Counted from the stretch's first letter, positions 53,646-62,833 are shown. The stretch: 64,000 nucleotides of DNA from an uncultured Opitutaceae bacterium (GCA_951813085.1 OX638348.1:4225627-4289626), one strand, 5' to 3'. Notes: generated from the sequence alone by a model not told the origin. Made by a program: numbers and translations.

Positions 53646-53954
53646 ATGGTATCTTTTATAGGTGGTGAGTCCGTTAGTCCCGAGGTTGATGTGGAGGACG
53701 CGACAGAATTGTCAGGAGTTTGGAGCGTTGTTGTCCTGAACGACCCAGTAAATTTGATGTCGTACGTAACCATGGTTCTCAAAAGAGTGATTGGCATGTC
53801 GCAGTCGGAAGCGGAAACTCATATGATGGAAGTTCACGAATTGGGGCGCTCTGTTGTTTGGACTGGGGAGCGTGAAAAGGCAGAGGCCTACCTCTATCAG
53901 CTGCAGGAGTGGCACCTGACTGCCATACTGGAGAAAAATGAGCCGTCAGCTTGA
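53646..53954 (+). CDS. clpS: ClpS adaptor protein
   Basis: A 102-residue ClpS-type adaptor for N-degron delivery to ClpA/ClpC. The core WSVVVLNDPVNLMSYVTMVL (family: W.V.LLNDD.T...FV), then MSQSEAETHMMEVHELGRSV and GEREKAEAYLYQLQEWHL are diagnostic. The usual second Asp of LNDD is replaced (LNDPV), which may affect binding. It sits 2 bp after proS and overlaps the next gene by 17 bp. Confidence 0.88.
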   Translation: MVSFIGGESVSPEVDVEDATELSGVWSVVVLNDPVNLMSYVTMVLKRVIGMSQSEAETHMMEVHELGRSVVWTGEREKAEAYLYQLQEWHLTAILEKNEPSA

Positions 53955-54387
53955 ATTCAGGCTAGATGCGGACGCGATTCGACCGCTCGTTGCTCATGTC
54001 ATGAATTTGATTGATAGCGCGCAAGACGAGTTGTTGGCGCCAAACGCTCCACCGGTGGAGGATGAACTCATGTCGGGATTCTGGTCGCAGGATTTATTGA
54101 GCTCCCAGCGGAAGGATATTGCCGCGATATCAGAGCTATTCGACGACGATTTTCTAGAGTCGGGCAAGGCGACGGTGGATGAGGAGGATGTGGATCTCGT
54201 CCTGAGAGGTTGCGCAGCCATTAGATTGAAAATCCGCGAAACAACCTTGTCGAAGTTCAGCGATCACTCGCTTGAACGAGGTGAGCTAGATCAAGCAGAG
54301 TTCGGGAACGAGGAGCGCGATGCGTATGGCGCCTATATTCTTTTCGCGAGCTTACAGGAGCTGATCATTTCGCAAATGGATCCATGA
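53938..54387 (+). CDS. DUF2017-like protein next to clpS
   Basis: A 149-residue all-helical acidic protein (LEFRLDADAIRPLVAHVMNL ... DEEDVDLVLRGCAAIRLKI). Its position directly after clpS and its length resemble the DUF2017 family that follows clpS in Actinobacteria, so it may be a partner of Clp-mediated turnover. The family call is tentative. It overlaps clpS by 17 bp and the next gene by 4 bp. Confidence 0.55.
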   Translation: MSRQLEFRLDADAIRPLVAHVMNLIDSAQDELLAPNAPPVEDELMSGFWSQDLLSSQRKDIAAISELFDDDFLESGKATVDEEDVDLVLRGCAAIRLKIRETTLSKFSDHSLERGELDQAEFGNEERDAYGAYILFASLQELIISQMDP

Positions 54388-54893
54388 TTGAGAACGTGTT
54401 GGAGCCGGGTCGAGAACAGTGCCGCTTGTGCGCCGCCCGTTCGATTGGTTCGGCGGAGTTTTGTTCTGTCGGATGCTCATTGGCGGCTCGCGTTCCCTTG
54501 GGCGAAACGGCGTTGTCGGCGACGTGGCAGTTGGGGGTTCTGCTATCCTCCGGTTTCGTTTTGTTTAACCAATGGTTGCTGGCAGGGGCTGCTTGGATCA
54601 AGCGCAGCCAAGGCGATGTGGATATGGCAAAGGGATTCTTCTATGCGTCGGCATTAGCCGGAACCGTTTGGATCGTTTTCGCATTGCTGTCTTGGAGCGT
54701 TAGCCAACCCAAGAGAGGCCGCGATTGGATTGTCTTCGCTTTCGCGGCGCTCGTATTTCTCGCGGCTCTTTTGCTAGAGCGAGGCGACTGGGAGATTTTT
54801 GCGGCCTTTGCAGCGAGTAACTTCCTGATTGCCATTTGGTTGTACCGTGGGGTGTTTTACCTATGGCGGGCGTCAAAAAACCGGGAAAAGTAG
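54384..54893 (+). CDS. Zinc-ribbon plus four-TM membrane protein
   Basis: A 169-residue protein. The N terminus has four Cys in zinc-ribbon-like spacing (CRLCAARSIGSAEFCSVGC). Four hydrophobic segments follow at about 50-68, 85-104, 113-128 and 137-157. Start ATG overlaps the preceding stop (ATGA). It forms the end of a proS-clpS-DUF2017-like run. No family recognised. Confidence 0.65.
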   Translation: MIENVLEPGREQCRLCAARSIGSAEFCSVGCSLAARVPLGETALSATWQLGVLLSSGFVLFNQWLLAGAAWIKRSQGDVDMAKGFFYASALAGTVWIVFALLSWSVSQPKRGRDWIVFAFAALVFLAALLLERGDWEIFAAFAASNFLIAIWLYRGVFYLWRASKNREK

Positions 54894-55214
54894 GCTTGGA
54901 CCTGCAATCGTATTGACCGGATAGAAGGGATCCCTAGCGTACAGATATCACGCGCCCTGCCGTGTTCGAGGCGTTGGATAACTGCTCTTTGCCTACCTTA
55001 ATTTGACGGGAGATGTGATGGATGAAGGATGCTCAGCCGCAAACCGGACCGCAGAATTCATTTTGATGTCGCCCACTTGAACATACCAAGGACCGAGAGC
55101 CCTTTTGGCGTACGGCACAAGGGTGGGGCGCGTGATTATTTTTTGAAGAATGATTGGATGGGCAGTTTTTTAACGTTTGCCCAACGGGAAAAAGGACTGC
55201 TATAACGGCGGACA
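54894..55214. other. Intergenic region
   Basis: About 320 bp with no credible gene on either strand; minus-strand frames here lack family features. It presumably has the terminator of the clpS run and the promoter of the following two genes; no clear boxes are visible. Confidence 0.4.
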
Positions 55215-55556
55215 ATGGACCCGAAAATATACTATTTCCTCCACGTATTCTCAATTATGCTGCTGACGGGTTTTACCTTCGCCATCGCAGCAAATCCCCA
55301 AAAGCATAAGAAGAAGATGATGGCGATCATCACGGGTGTACTTGCCCTTGTCGCTTTCGTTGGGGGATTTGGATTGATGGCCAAGCTGCACAACAACAAC
55401 TTTGGCCAGGTCTGGGTTATCGTGAAGATTATCTGCTGGTTGTTCGTCTCCGGTTTAGGCGGCATGGCGTACAAGAAGTCGAAGTCCTTCGTTCAGGCGG
55501 GATTGATTCTCGCAGTGGGTATCGCAGTCTTCATGGTGTATTTTCGCCCATTCTAA
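55215..55556 (+). CDS. Small four-TM membrane protein
   Basis: A 113-residue protein of four TM helices (YYFLHVFSIMLLTGFTFAI, MAIITGVLALVAFVGGFGLM, VWVIVKIICWLFVSGLGGM, SFVQAGLILAVGIAVFMVYF) with short loops. It resembles SirB/YtpI-like small membrane proteins only in outline. Its stop overlaps the start of the DNA polymerase by one base (TAATG), suggesting translational coupling, an unexpected pairing. Confidence 0.7.
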   Translation: MDPKIYYFLHVFSIMLLTGFTFAIAANPQKHKKKMMAIITGVLALVAFVGGFGLMAKLHNNNFGQVWVIVKIICWLFVSGLGGMAYKKSKSFVQAGLILAVGIAVFMVYFRPF

Positions 55557-57754
55557 TGGCGGATTCCGACTCAGGCCCCTCGCTTTGCGGCGTTTGGATC
55601 AGTCCTGAGGGAAAGGCGTTTATCGCCAAGGAGAACGGACATGGACCGCGAAGCGTTGAAGAGTGTCCCTTTTCGCCGTTCGTTTGGGCGATGGAAAGCG
55701 CGGTCGACAATCTTGTCATTGGAGCGTCTATCCATGAATTGAAGGGGGAGGCTCCCTACAATCGCTTGGTTTCTTTCGATGACATTGAAGACTATCGAGA
55801 GTGGATAAAACGTGAAGGTAGAACGGGAACCATCGATTGGATACGCCAGCTCGAGCAGCAATTCCTACTTTCGAGGCAGGCTAGAATGTATGCTGACATG
55901 CCGTACGGGAGTCTTCGTAGAATGCAGTTGGATATTGAGACGGCCTGCGAGGAGGAAGGGAGTTTCAGCGATCCGAAGCAACCTGAAGATCGAGTTCTGG
56001 CGATAGGTCTCCAATGCGGTGACAAAGTGGACACTCTCACCTTGGATGAAAGATCCGATAGCGGAGAGCGGGTGTTGCTCGAGACCCTGAACAAACGTTT
56101 TCAAGAGTGGGACCCGGACGTTGTCGAAGGGCACAATATTTTCAAATTCGATCTCGATTACCTACGTCGTCGTGGGCAGCGCCTGAAGGTGCCCATGAAT
56201 TGGGGACGGTTTGGTCAGAAAGCAAAATTTCGCAGTAGTCGCCTGCGCGTCGCTGAACGCTGGATCGATTATCCTCGGTGCGATATACCAGGTCGTTCTG
56301 TGGTGGATACGTATTTGCTGATACAGATATATGACATTAATACTCGGGAGCTGATGTCTTATGGTTTGAAGGACGTTGCGCGATACATGGGAGTAACTCC
56401 AGAAGATGGGGGCGAACGCGTATACATAGAGGGATCTCAAATTCAGTATTTGTTCGATGATGATCGAGAGCGCTTCTTGAGCTATTTGAAAGACGACCTC
56501 CGGGAGACTGAGGGAGTGGCAGACTTGTTGCTGCCGACATACTTCGAGCAAACCAAGGCCTTTCCAACTACGTTGCAGGAAGCCTGCTTGAGAGGAACTG
56601 CAAGCAAGGTAGATCTCGTGTTCCAGGAAAAGTACTTTCATTTGCAATCAGCCTGTCCGATTCCCGGAGAGTCCAGGACGTTTGCGGGTGGATATACAGC
56701 GAGCTTCAAGGAAGGCGTTTTCGAGAATGTGCTTCATTTCGACGTGGCATCGCTCTATCCTAGCATATTGCTGCTGTTAAATCGTAATCCTAGAAATGAT
56801 ACAGAGGGTGTTTTCATACCCATGTTGCAGGAGCTAAAGGAGTATAGGCTCAAGTTTAAGCGGCTAGCGCAGGAATCCAAGGATCCTGCCCTGGCTTCCG
56901 AGTACGGAGCCCGCCAGAGCAGTTTCAAGATCTTGATAAACTCGTTTTATGGGTATCTAGGATTTTCTGGAGCTCGATTTGGGGATGTGGAGCTTGCAGA
57001 GGAAGTGACCGCTAAAGGGAGAGAGATTCTTCAATCCTTGATACATTTCTTTGAGGATATTGGTTGCGCTCCCCTGGAAGCCGATACGGATGGCCTCTAC
57101 GTTGAGGCGAATGAATACTTTGAGTGTCCGGAAAAATTGCTTGAGTCCGCTCAAGCGGTTCTACCGGAAGGGATAGAGCTCGAATACGATGGACGGTACG
57201 AATCGATGTTTTGCTACAAGGCGAAGAACTATGCGCTTCGTGAAGGAGGAAGAGTTATCACACGTGGTTCCGCGATGCGGTCGCGTGGCGTTGAGCCCTT
57301 TTTGCGTTCGTTAACGCAATCGCTCATTCGTTTTCTGCTTGGCGTTGACTCTCAAGACCCGGCGACCTTAGCCAATGACATCGAAGCGAAAATCGAGTCT
57401 GGCGAATTTCCAGTGGAGGATTTGGCAAAGTCGGAAGTGCTTAGCCAAAATCCCGAGGCTTACCGAAAAAAAATCGAATCGGGAGGTAAGCCAAGACGAG
57501 CTTCCGCCGAGGTTGCTCTTAAGCTGGGTGAATCCGCAAGAATGGGCGATCGTATTAGCTATTATATTGGCCCGAGAGAGAAGGGGCAGAGCGCGGATTG
57601 GCAACGAGCGCAGCCAATCGACTTTTTCGACTCAGAATCGCTTCCGTACGACCCGAAATACTATGTTAAGAAGTTGAACGATTGGCGAAAGCGGTATGCC
57701 CCCTTTCACTCCGCGCTTGCGGAGGATCCGAGTCAGCAAGAACTATTCTCGTGA
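55556..57754 (+). CDS. Family B DNA polymerase
   Basis: A 732-residue DNA polymerase B, near the size of E. coli Pol II. Exonuclease motifs: Exo I MQLDIETACE (D-I-E at about 126), Exo II DVVEGHNIFKFDLDYL. Polymerase motifs: A LHFDVASLYPSILLL (D-x-x-S-L-Y-P), B KILINSFYGYLGF, and C PLEADTDGLYVEA (D-T-D). The residue before D-T-D is Ala where Gly is usual. The editing and polymerase sites therefore look intact. Such enzymes often work in DNA repair or lesion bypass. The start overlaps the upstream membrane gene (TAATG); the 3' end overlaps the convergent FAD/methyltransferase gene by 22 bp. Confidence 0.92.
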   Translation: MADSDSGPSLCGVWISPEGKAFIAKENGHGPRSVEECPFSPFVWAMESAVDNLVIGASIHELKGEAPYNRLVSFDDIEDYREWIKREGRTGTIDWIRQLEQQFLLSRQARMYADMPYGSLRRMQLDIETACEEEGSFSDPKQPEDRVLAIGLQCGDKVDTLTLDERSDSGERVLLETLNKRFQEWDPDVVEGHNIFKFDLDYLRRRGQRLKVPMNWGRFGQKAKFRSSRLRVAERWIDYPRCDIPGRSVVDTYLLIQIYDINTRELMSYGLKDVARYMGVTPEDGGERVYIEGSQIQYLFDDDRERFLSYLKDDLRETEGVADLLLPTYFEQTKAFPTTLQEACLRGTASKVDLVFQEKYFHLQSACPIPGESRTFAGGYTASFKEGVFENVLHFDVASLYPSILLLLNRNPRNDTEGVFIPMLQELKEYRLKFKRLAQESKDPALASEYGARQSSFKILINSFYGYLGFSGARFGDVELAEEVTAKGREILQSLIHFFEDIGCAPLEADTDGLYVEANEYFECPEKLLESAQAVLPEGIELEYDGRYESMFCYKAKNYALREGGRVITRGSAMRSRGVEPFLRSLTQSLIRFLLGVDSQDPATLANDIEAKIESGEFPVEDLAKSEVLSQNPEAYRKKIESGGKPRRASAEVALKLGESARMGDRISYYIGPREKGQSADWQRAQPIDFFDSESLPYDPKYYVKKLNDWRKRYAPFHSALAEDPSQQELFS

Positions 57755-59409
57755 GAAGCTGCCCTCTTGTTCCTTTTTATGAATACAATGATGGGAGACT
57801 TGGGGTTTTTGTTTGGGTTTTCAACCAGTTCATGGCTGAAGCATTCATCGTCTAAATCGCTTACCCATTTGAGAACGTTACTGGTTTCTCGGTCGCCCTC
57901 GGGACGACCGGGGTAAAGAACGACGCTGATCATCCCTCCTGCTCGTAGTCGAGGAAGGGAATGCGTTAACGCTTGAAGGGTTGTTTTCGCGCGTGTTGTT
58001 ACGGATTTGTCTCCCTGTGGCAAGTAGCCTAGATTGAATACGACGGCACTGATCGAGCGTTCCTGCGGGAGGTACTCTTTTAGTTGCGAGTGACAGGAAT
58101 GCAGAAAGGACACGCGACCATCGAGATCATTTTCGATCAATCGATTTTTCGCGATTTCCAGAGCAGCACACTGGATGTCAAATGCGTACACATGACCCGA
58201 TGGCCCGACTGCATTCGACAGCCAAAGCGTGTCGTGCCCATTGCCAGTGGTGGCGTCGATGACGCTGTCCCCAGATTGAATCGTTGAAAGAATCCGATCT
58301 CGCGCGATTTCTACCGCGATCCATCGTTTCGATTGTACTCCTCCGTTTTCATTGAATCGGCTCGGCAATATTTTAGGCGAGAGAGGAATCGAGCGCCATA
58401 TTGAATCGAAGAGAGCTAGCGCCAAGGATGGGCATTGAGTGGCGCCTTTGCTCCCAAATCCATTGAAACAATACAGGTTTTCATGTTCAGGATGAGGTCC
58501 TACTGCCGGTTTAGCACCCGCGGTAGCTGGCCTAACTCCTGCCTTTTTTTCAATCCACTGCCAGCGGCTTCCGAGTCGCGCATTCAGAAACCTCTCCAAT
58601 TCAGCGATACCTGCCTCATCAGGTCGATCCGATCTGTCATTCCAATTGTAAGTTGCGCCGACGAGGGTGGTTCCGTCCTGTCTCGGGACCAAGAAGTACT
58701 TTTGAATTATGATAGTATTCAAAAAATCGATATCGGTTTCGATTGTTCCTATGACTCCCTTGGCTGGCTTGTATGGGATGTTTTGAAACCAAGGATTGCT
58801 CGTGCCGAGATGGCCTTCGGCGAAGATAGCGATTGGAGCTTCTACCGTATTCCATCGAACGATATCCGTGGATATTGAAATATCTTCGTACCTAAACTCA
58901 GATTGAATTAGCGAAGAATGTTCCAACAAAGCGCTTCTTAGGACGCCGAGGAGCTTGGGCATGTCCACGAAGCCGGATCTAGTGGAAAGGAAACCGCTTT
59001 GGTTTTCGAGATTGAGCGCGGTGGGCAGCGCCTTGCTCGAGAGGGGCGCTGTCCAATCGATGTACTCGGGTAGTTTTCTTTTCGCAGCCCAAGCAGCCTC
59101 TTCGTCTCTATCGGAGAAAAAGCGAGCAATAGGCAATTCGTGAAAAAGGGAGGCCGAAAAACGATTTTCCAGTTCCCGATAGTATCGTATGGCGAATGGG
59201 ATTTGAGTTGCTGCGTTCCAGACGAGATTCAGGCGGCGACCGCCGATGGGGTTTATGATTCCTGCGGCGACTTGGGAGCAACGCGACTTGCTAGGAGCAT
59301 CTATAACCAGCGGTCTTTTCCCGTTGTTAATAAGGGTCCAAGCGAGGACTGACCCGGCTAGGCCGCCCCCGAAGATGATGCAGTCAAATTTGCTCCCTTT
59401 GCTTGCCAT
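57733..59409 (-). CDS. FAD-dependent oxidoreductase fused to MnmM (YtqB)-type methyltransferase
   Basis: A 558-residue bifunctional protein. Residues 1-345 are a DAO-type FAD oxidoreductase: IIFGGGLAGSVLAW (GxGxxG-type), SQVAAGIINPIGGRRLNLVW, GVIGTIETDIDF, and GVRPATAGAKPAVGP with FNGFGSKGATQCP near the end. Residues 353-558 are a YtqB/rRNA_methylase-type SAM methyltransferase: DSVIDATTGNGHDTLWLSNA, HVYAFDIQCAAL, and the very specific VVFNLGYLPQGDKSVTTRAK. YtqB of B. subtilis (MnmM) methylates nm5U34 of tRNA. MnmC joins an oxidase and methyltransferase for the same pathway in the opposite order. A role in mnm5U34 synthesis is therefore likely. No frameshift lies between domains. Confidence 0.85.
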   Translation of the reverse strand: MASKGSKFDCIIFGGGLAGSVLAWTLINNGKRPLVIDAPSKSRCSQVAAGIINPIGGRRLNLVWNAATQIPFAIRYYRELENRFSASLFHELPIARFFSDRDEEAAWAAKRKLPEYIDWTAPLSSKALPTALNLENQSGFLSTRSGFVDMPKLLGVLRSALLEHSSLIQSEFRYEDISISTDIVRWNTVEAPIAIFAEGHLGTSNPWFQNIPYKPAKGVIGTIETDIDFLNTIIIQKYFLVPRQDGTTLVGATYNWNDRSDRPDEAGIAELERFLNARLGSRWQWIEKKAGVRPATAGAKPAVGPHPEHENLYCFNGFGSKGATQCPSLALALFDSIWRSIPLSPKILPSRFNENGGVQSKRWIAVEIARDRILSTIQSGDSVIDATTGNGHDTLWLSNAVGPSGHVYAFDIQCAALEIAKNRLIENDLDGRVSFLHSCHSQLKEYLPQERSISAVVFNLGYLPQGDKSVTTRAKTTLQALTHSLPRLRAGGMISVVLYPGRPEGDRETSNVLKWVSDLDDECFSHELVENPNKNPKSPIIVFIKRNKRAASHENSSC

Positions 59410-59498
59410 GCGACTCCCTTTGGAATGATAAATTGCCTAGACTCTCGTTTTTGTCGCTATATGGAAGCAGGACTTCTATGAAACGCTAGAGTATTCGC

Positions 59499-60050
59499 AT
59501 GACTGGAAATCAGGATCAGCTTAGACCCAATCTTTATATCGTTGGATTTATGGGGACCGGCAAGAGCGCGGTAGGTCGCGCTATCGCTCAGCGATTGGAC
59601 TATGAATACATCGATAGTGACAATGCCATTGAGAAGTCGGAGGGGAGGTCAATTCGGGAAATATTCGAATCCGATGGCGAGTCGGTATTTCGCGATCTGG
59701 AAAAACGGTTTGTGGAGGAAGGCCATCCTAGTCTTGGATGCGTAGTTTCCAGTGGAGGAGGATTGATTTCCCAACCCGGAATGCTTGCAGCGATTCAGTC
59801 AAAGGGTCCAGTGTTTTGCTTGCTCGCTTCTGCGGAAACAATTTTTGAGCGGGTGCGTGGAAACAAAAAGAGGCCCTTGCTCAATGTCGAGGATCCGATG
59901 GCGCGTATCCGGGAGCTGTTGAAAGAGAGAGAGCCGATATACAAGAATGCGGGTACCGAGGTGCTTACGGATGGTCGAAGCATATCAGATATCGCTTCCC
60001 ATATCGTGAGAATTTATAGAACAGAATCTCGGTCTTGGGGCGCTCGCTGA
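59499..60050 (+). CDS. aroK: Shikimate kinase
   Basis: A 183-residue shikimate kinase: Walker A GFMGTGKSAVGRAIA, the shikimate-binding DSDNAIEKSEGRSIREIF with Asp, FRDLEKRFVEE with Arg, VVSSGGGLI, and the lid VRGNKKRPLLN with RPLL. It makes shikimate-3-phosphate in aromatic amino-acid synthesis. Length normal. Its stop overlaps the queG start (TGATG). Confidence 0.93.
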   Translation: MTGNQDQLRPNLYIVGFMGTGKSAVGRAIAQRLDYEYIDSDNAIEKSEGRSIREIFESDGESVFRDLEKRFVEEGHPSLGCVVSSGGGLISQPGMLAAIQSKGPVFCLLASAETIFERVRGNKKRPLLNVEDPMARIRELLKEREPIYKNAGTEVLTDGRSISDIASHIVRIYRTESRSWGAR

Positions 60051-61252
60051 TGTTGCAGGGTGTAAAGAAGGAAGACTTTCGCAATGAAATCAAGGAACTC
60101 GGATTTGACGATGCTCGATTTACGGATCTGAGCCCGCTTGCTCCGGATCGGTTGTTGGATTGGATTGATCAGGGGTACCATGCGGATATGGATTGGCTGC
60201 GAAAGTCGATCGAGAAGCGATTGAATCCAGACCTCGTATTGAGTGGCGCATGTTCTGTGATAATGCTTGGAGTGAACTACTTTCCAGATTCAGAGTTGGC
60301 GGCGACGCAAAGAAAATGGGGTAAGTACAGTTTGTATGAAGACTACCATGACAGCGTGTTGAAGGGGTTGAAGCGCTTGGGGGCATTGCTTGAAGATCGA
60401 TTTGGATTAGCTTCGAATGACTATCGCTACTATGTGGATACGGGTCCAGTTATGGAAAGAGGCTGGGCAGCTGCATCGGGGATGGGGTGGCAAGGTAAGA
60501 ACGCGATGCTCATTTCTCGAACACATGGAAATTGGTTGTTGCTTGCCACGGTTCTGACAAAAGCGGAAATAGAACCTGATCCCCCAGTCAAAGAGAGGCT
60601 CAAGGACGTAGCTACTCGAGCTGAGCTAGGCGCTCTTTGCGGTAAGTGCGTCCGTTGTATTGAGATTTGTCCGACACACGCCATTGTAGAACCAGGGATT
60701 GTTGATGCAAATCGTTGCATTTCGTATCAGACGATCGAAAACAAAGGGATAATCCCAAGGGAAATGAGGCCAGGGATAGGAACCCGAATTTTTGGTTGCG
60801 ATATATGTTTGGATGTCTGCCCATGGAACCGATTCGCGGAATCGGGGCGCCAGGTTCTTCTAAATAGCCGCTATGATATAGGGGAGCTCAAGTTGCTCGA
60901 TATACTTAGGATGGATCTGGAATCATTCAGAACGGTTTTCAGAAAAACTCCGATCAAGCGGCTCAAGCTGAGAGGCTTGCTTCGGAATGCCTGTATCGTG
61001 GCGGGTAACTTGACTTCATTCGATGATTGGAAGGATCTCGATTCTCCAGAATGGTTGGATCAGATAGTGGCAGCTCTTTTGGAATTGGCCCAGTATGAGG
61101 AAGCGATGGTGCGCCCCCACGCAGTTTGGGCGCTATATCGATTGCTGGATAGCGAAGCAGCGACAGTACTGAAGCCAGTTCGCATCGAAGAAACGAATTC
61201 CGATGCGATTGAAGAACACCTCTGGTGGGAGGAGAAGCTGGCGGTTGGCTAG
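60050..61252 (+). CDS. queG: Epoxyqueuosine reductase
   Basis: A ~400-residue cobalamin- and Fe-S-dependent enzyme that makes queuosine from epoxyqueuosine in tRNA. I start at ATG 60050, which overlaps the aroK stop; a TTG at 60035 is also in frame. Signatures: HADMDWLRKSIEKRLNP, YRYYVDTGPVMERGWAAASG, GMGWQGKNAMLIS, two [4Fe-4S] motifs CGKCVRCIEICPTHAI and CDICLDVCPWN, and a HEAT-like C terminus (PHAVWALYRLL). Together with the FAD/MnmM fusion nearby it gives two enzymes for wobble-position tRNA modification. Confidence 0.93.
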   Translation: MLQGVKKEDFRNEIKELGFDDARFTDLSPLAPDRLLDWIDQGYHADMDWLRKSIEKRLNPDLVLSGACSVIMLGVNYFPDSELAATQRKWGKYSLYEDYHDSVLKGLKRLGALLEDRFGLASNDYRYYVDTGPVMERGWAAASGMGWQGKNAMLISRTHGNWLLLATVLTKAEIEPDPPVKERLKDVATRAELGALCGKCVRCIEICPTHAIVEPGIVDANRCISYQTIENKGIIPREMRPGIGTRIFGCDICLDVCPWNRFAESGRQVLLNSRYDIGELKLLDILRMDLESFRTVFRKTPIKRLKLRGLLRNACIVAGNLTSFDDWKDLDSPEWLDQIVAALLELAQYEEAMVRPHAVWALYRLLDSEAATVLKPVRIEETNSDAIEEHLWWEEKLAVG

Positions 61253-61276
61253 GCGATTTCTTTTCTCGTTCTCGAA

Positions 61277-61708
61277 CTATTCAAAAGCGGAATTGAACAT
61301 TTCCAGGAATCGTCTTGGCGCTTTGATAGGCTGGCCAGATCGATTCATGAACGCGTGCACGCTATGCCCGGTCGCGATCACTTCCTCATCCTTACGAAGT
61401 TCGTAGTCCAAACGTACCCGGGCGAGTGAGCGCTCTTGTATCATCGTCTTAATCGAGATCTCGTCGTCATAGGTGGCGGGCCTGCGATAGTTCACATGGA
61501 TCTCCACGACTGGCAGCAATATGCCGGATTGCTCCATTTCGGAATAGCTAAGGCCGTTCTCTTTGAGGAGGTTTGTCCTCCCAATTTCCAACCATGGGAG
61601 GTAGTTTGCATGATAGACGATTCCCATCATGTCGGTTTCAGAGTATCGGACTTGGATTTTCGATTCGCTCGTAATCATTCGTTTGCTGATCTCGTTGGTT
61701 GGGGGCAA
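61277..61708 (-). CDS. Acyl-CoA thioesterase, 4HBT/YbgC-like
   Basis: A 143-residue hot-dog thioesterase: VRYSETDMMGIVYHANYLPW with the catalytic Asp, LEIGRTNLLKENGLSY, and IHVNYRRPATYDDEISIKT. An alternative ATG at 61678 (MITSESKI) would remove ten residues. Probably hydrolyses short acyl-CoA or acyl-ACP. The end of the glycosyltransferase frame adjoins its start. Confidence 0.87.
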   Translation of the reverse strand: MPPTNEISKRMITSESKIQVRYSETDMMGIVYHANYLPWLEIGRTNLLKENGLSYSEMEQSGILLPVVEIHVNYRRPATYDDEISIKTMIQERSLARVRLDYELRKDEEVIATGHSVHAFMNRSGQPIKAPRRFLEMFNSAFE

Positions 61709-62833
61709 TTACTCGATTAGGGCAGATGCAGACGTTATCCAGCTGTGACGTTGCGACCAGAGAATGCCGTTTTGGCTCATCGACCTACGCAAACTGCTAT
61801 CCTCGATCAAAGTTTTGATCGCTTGGGTCAATTCGCTTTTATTTCCAGGTTCGACGAGGAGTCCGTTTTCTCCGTTAGCAACAGCGTCCGATACGCCACC
61901 GATGTCGTTCGCAACAATCGGCAACCCGTAGGCAGCAGCTTCGAGGTAGACGATCCCGAAGCCCTCCACGCTCGATCGAAAAGGGACGCTCGTCATTGCG
62001 AACAAATCCGCTTTCAGGTAGAGCTCATGAAGCGAATCGTCCGTAACGTCGCCAAGAAAGCTGACGTTAACATTGGCCTGTTTGGCAGCGTTCTTGAGGT
62101 GGTCGCCATAGCCGTGCTTGTTCCCGGTTCCTACGATCCAGAGCTGCGCTCGTCTCCTCAATACGTCAGGCAGATTCGCGAGCGCTTCGATCAATTCCGC
62201 CTGGCCTTTGCGGGGATGCAGTCTGCCCACGCATAGGATCTTGATTTGATCGTCGCACTTTGGAGGGGGAGAAGAAGGCGGCTTAAATTCGCTTCGAACT
62301 GCCCCTGGCGTAATACGGACCTTTCCTGAGGATTCAGGAAATGAGCGCTCAAGCAAATCTCGAGTATAATGGGATAAGACGCTTATCCGTTCCGCTTTCT
62401 TTATAACTTTCCGCACGAGGGGTTTGCTGAGCGGGTTTGCTGCAAATCGGAGAATTTCAGAGCCGTGAAATGCGAGCATGAGCGCCTTGGGACGGGCCCA
62501 ATTGAAAAACTGAAGGACTCGCATGGCCCGAATGGGGCCTGGATCCGCGAGAAGCACGGCAGATTGGCTTAGCCGATTCCGATTGCGGTACCATTCTCGG
62601 CATAGCGCAATTTGGCAAGAAAGGTCCTCGGATCCGTTCAATGGCATTCTACGTACCTTGAAAGGGAACGACTTTTCATTTGAGCCGTCGTGCGCAGGAG
62701 CCCAAACCTCTACAGTTCGCCCCAGAGCAACCAATGCTCGAGCCATTTCCTCCGCGTAGGTTGCGACACCCCCTCGTTTAGGGTAGAATTCATGGGTCAG
62801 AATGTACACCGGCAATTCGGAAACGACGCTCAT
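61709..62833 (-). CDS. GT4-family glycosyltransferase
   Basis: I prefer ATG 62833 (MSVVSELPVYILTHEFYPKR), which starts the GT-B fold cleanly; ATG 62875 adds 14 residues. The ~374-residue protein has the N-terminal EFYPKRGGVATYAEEMARAL, middle LHPRKGQAELIEALANLPD with LCVGRLHPRKGQ, and the GT4 donor-site motif SVEGFGIVYLEAAAYGLPIV with EX7E. Sugar donor and acceptor are unknown; context suggests lipid or glycolipid glycosylation near the ACP/dehydratase gene that is divergent from it. Confidence 0.85.
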   Translation of the reverse strand: MSVVSELPVYILTHEFYPKRGGVATYAEEMARALVALGRTVEVWAPAHDGSNEKSFPFKVRRMPLNGSEDLSCQIALCREWYRNRNRLSQSAVLLADPGPIRAMRVLQFFNWARPKALMLAFHGSEILRFAANPLSKPLVRKVIKKAERISVLSHYTRDLLERSFPESSGKVRITPGAVRSEFKPPSSPPPKCDDQIKILCVGRLHPRKGQAELIEALANLPDVLRRRAQLWIVGTGNKHGYGDHLKNAAKQANVNVSFLGDVTDDSLHELYLKADLFAMTSVPFRSSVEGFGIVYLEAAAYGLPIVANDIGGVSDAVANGENGLLVEPGNKSELTQAIKTLIEDSSLRRSMSQNGILWSQRHSWITSASALIE

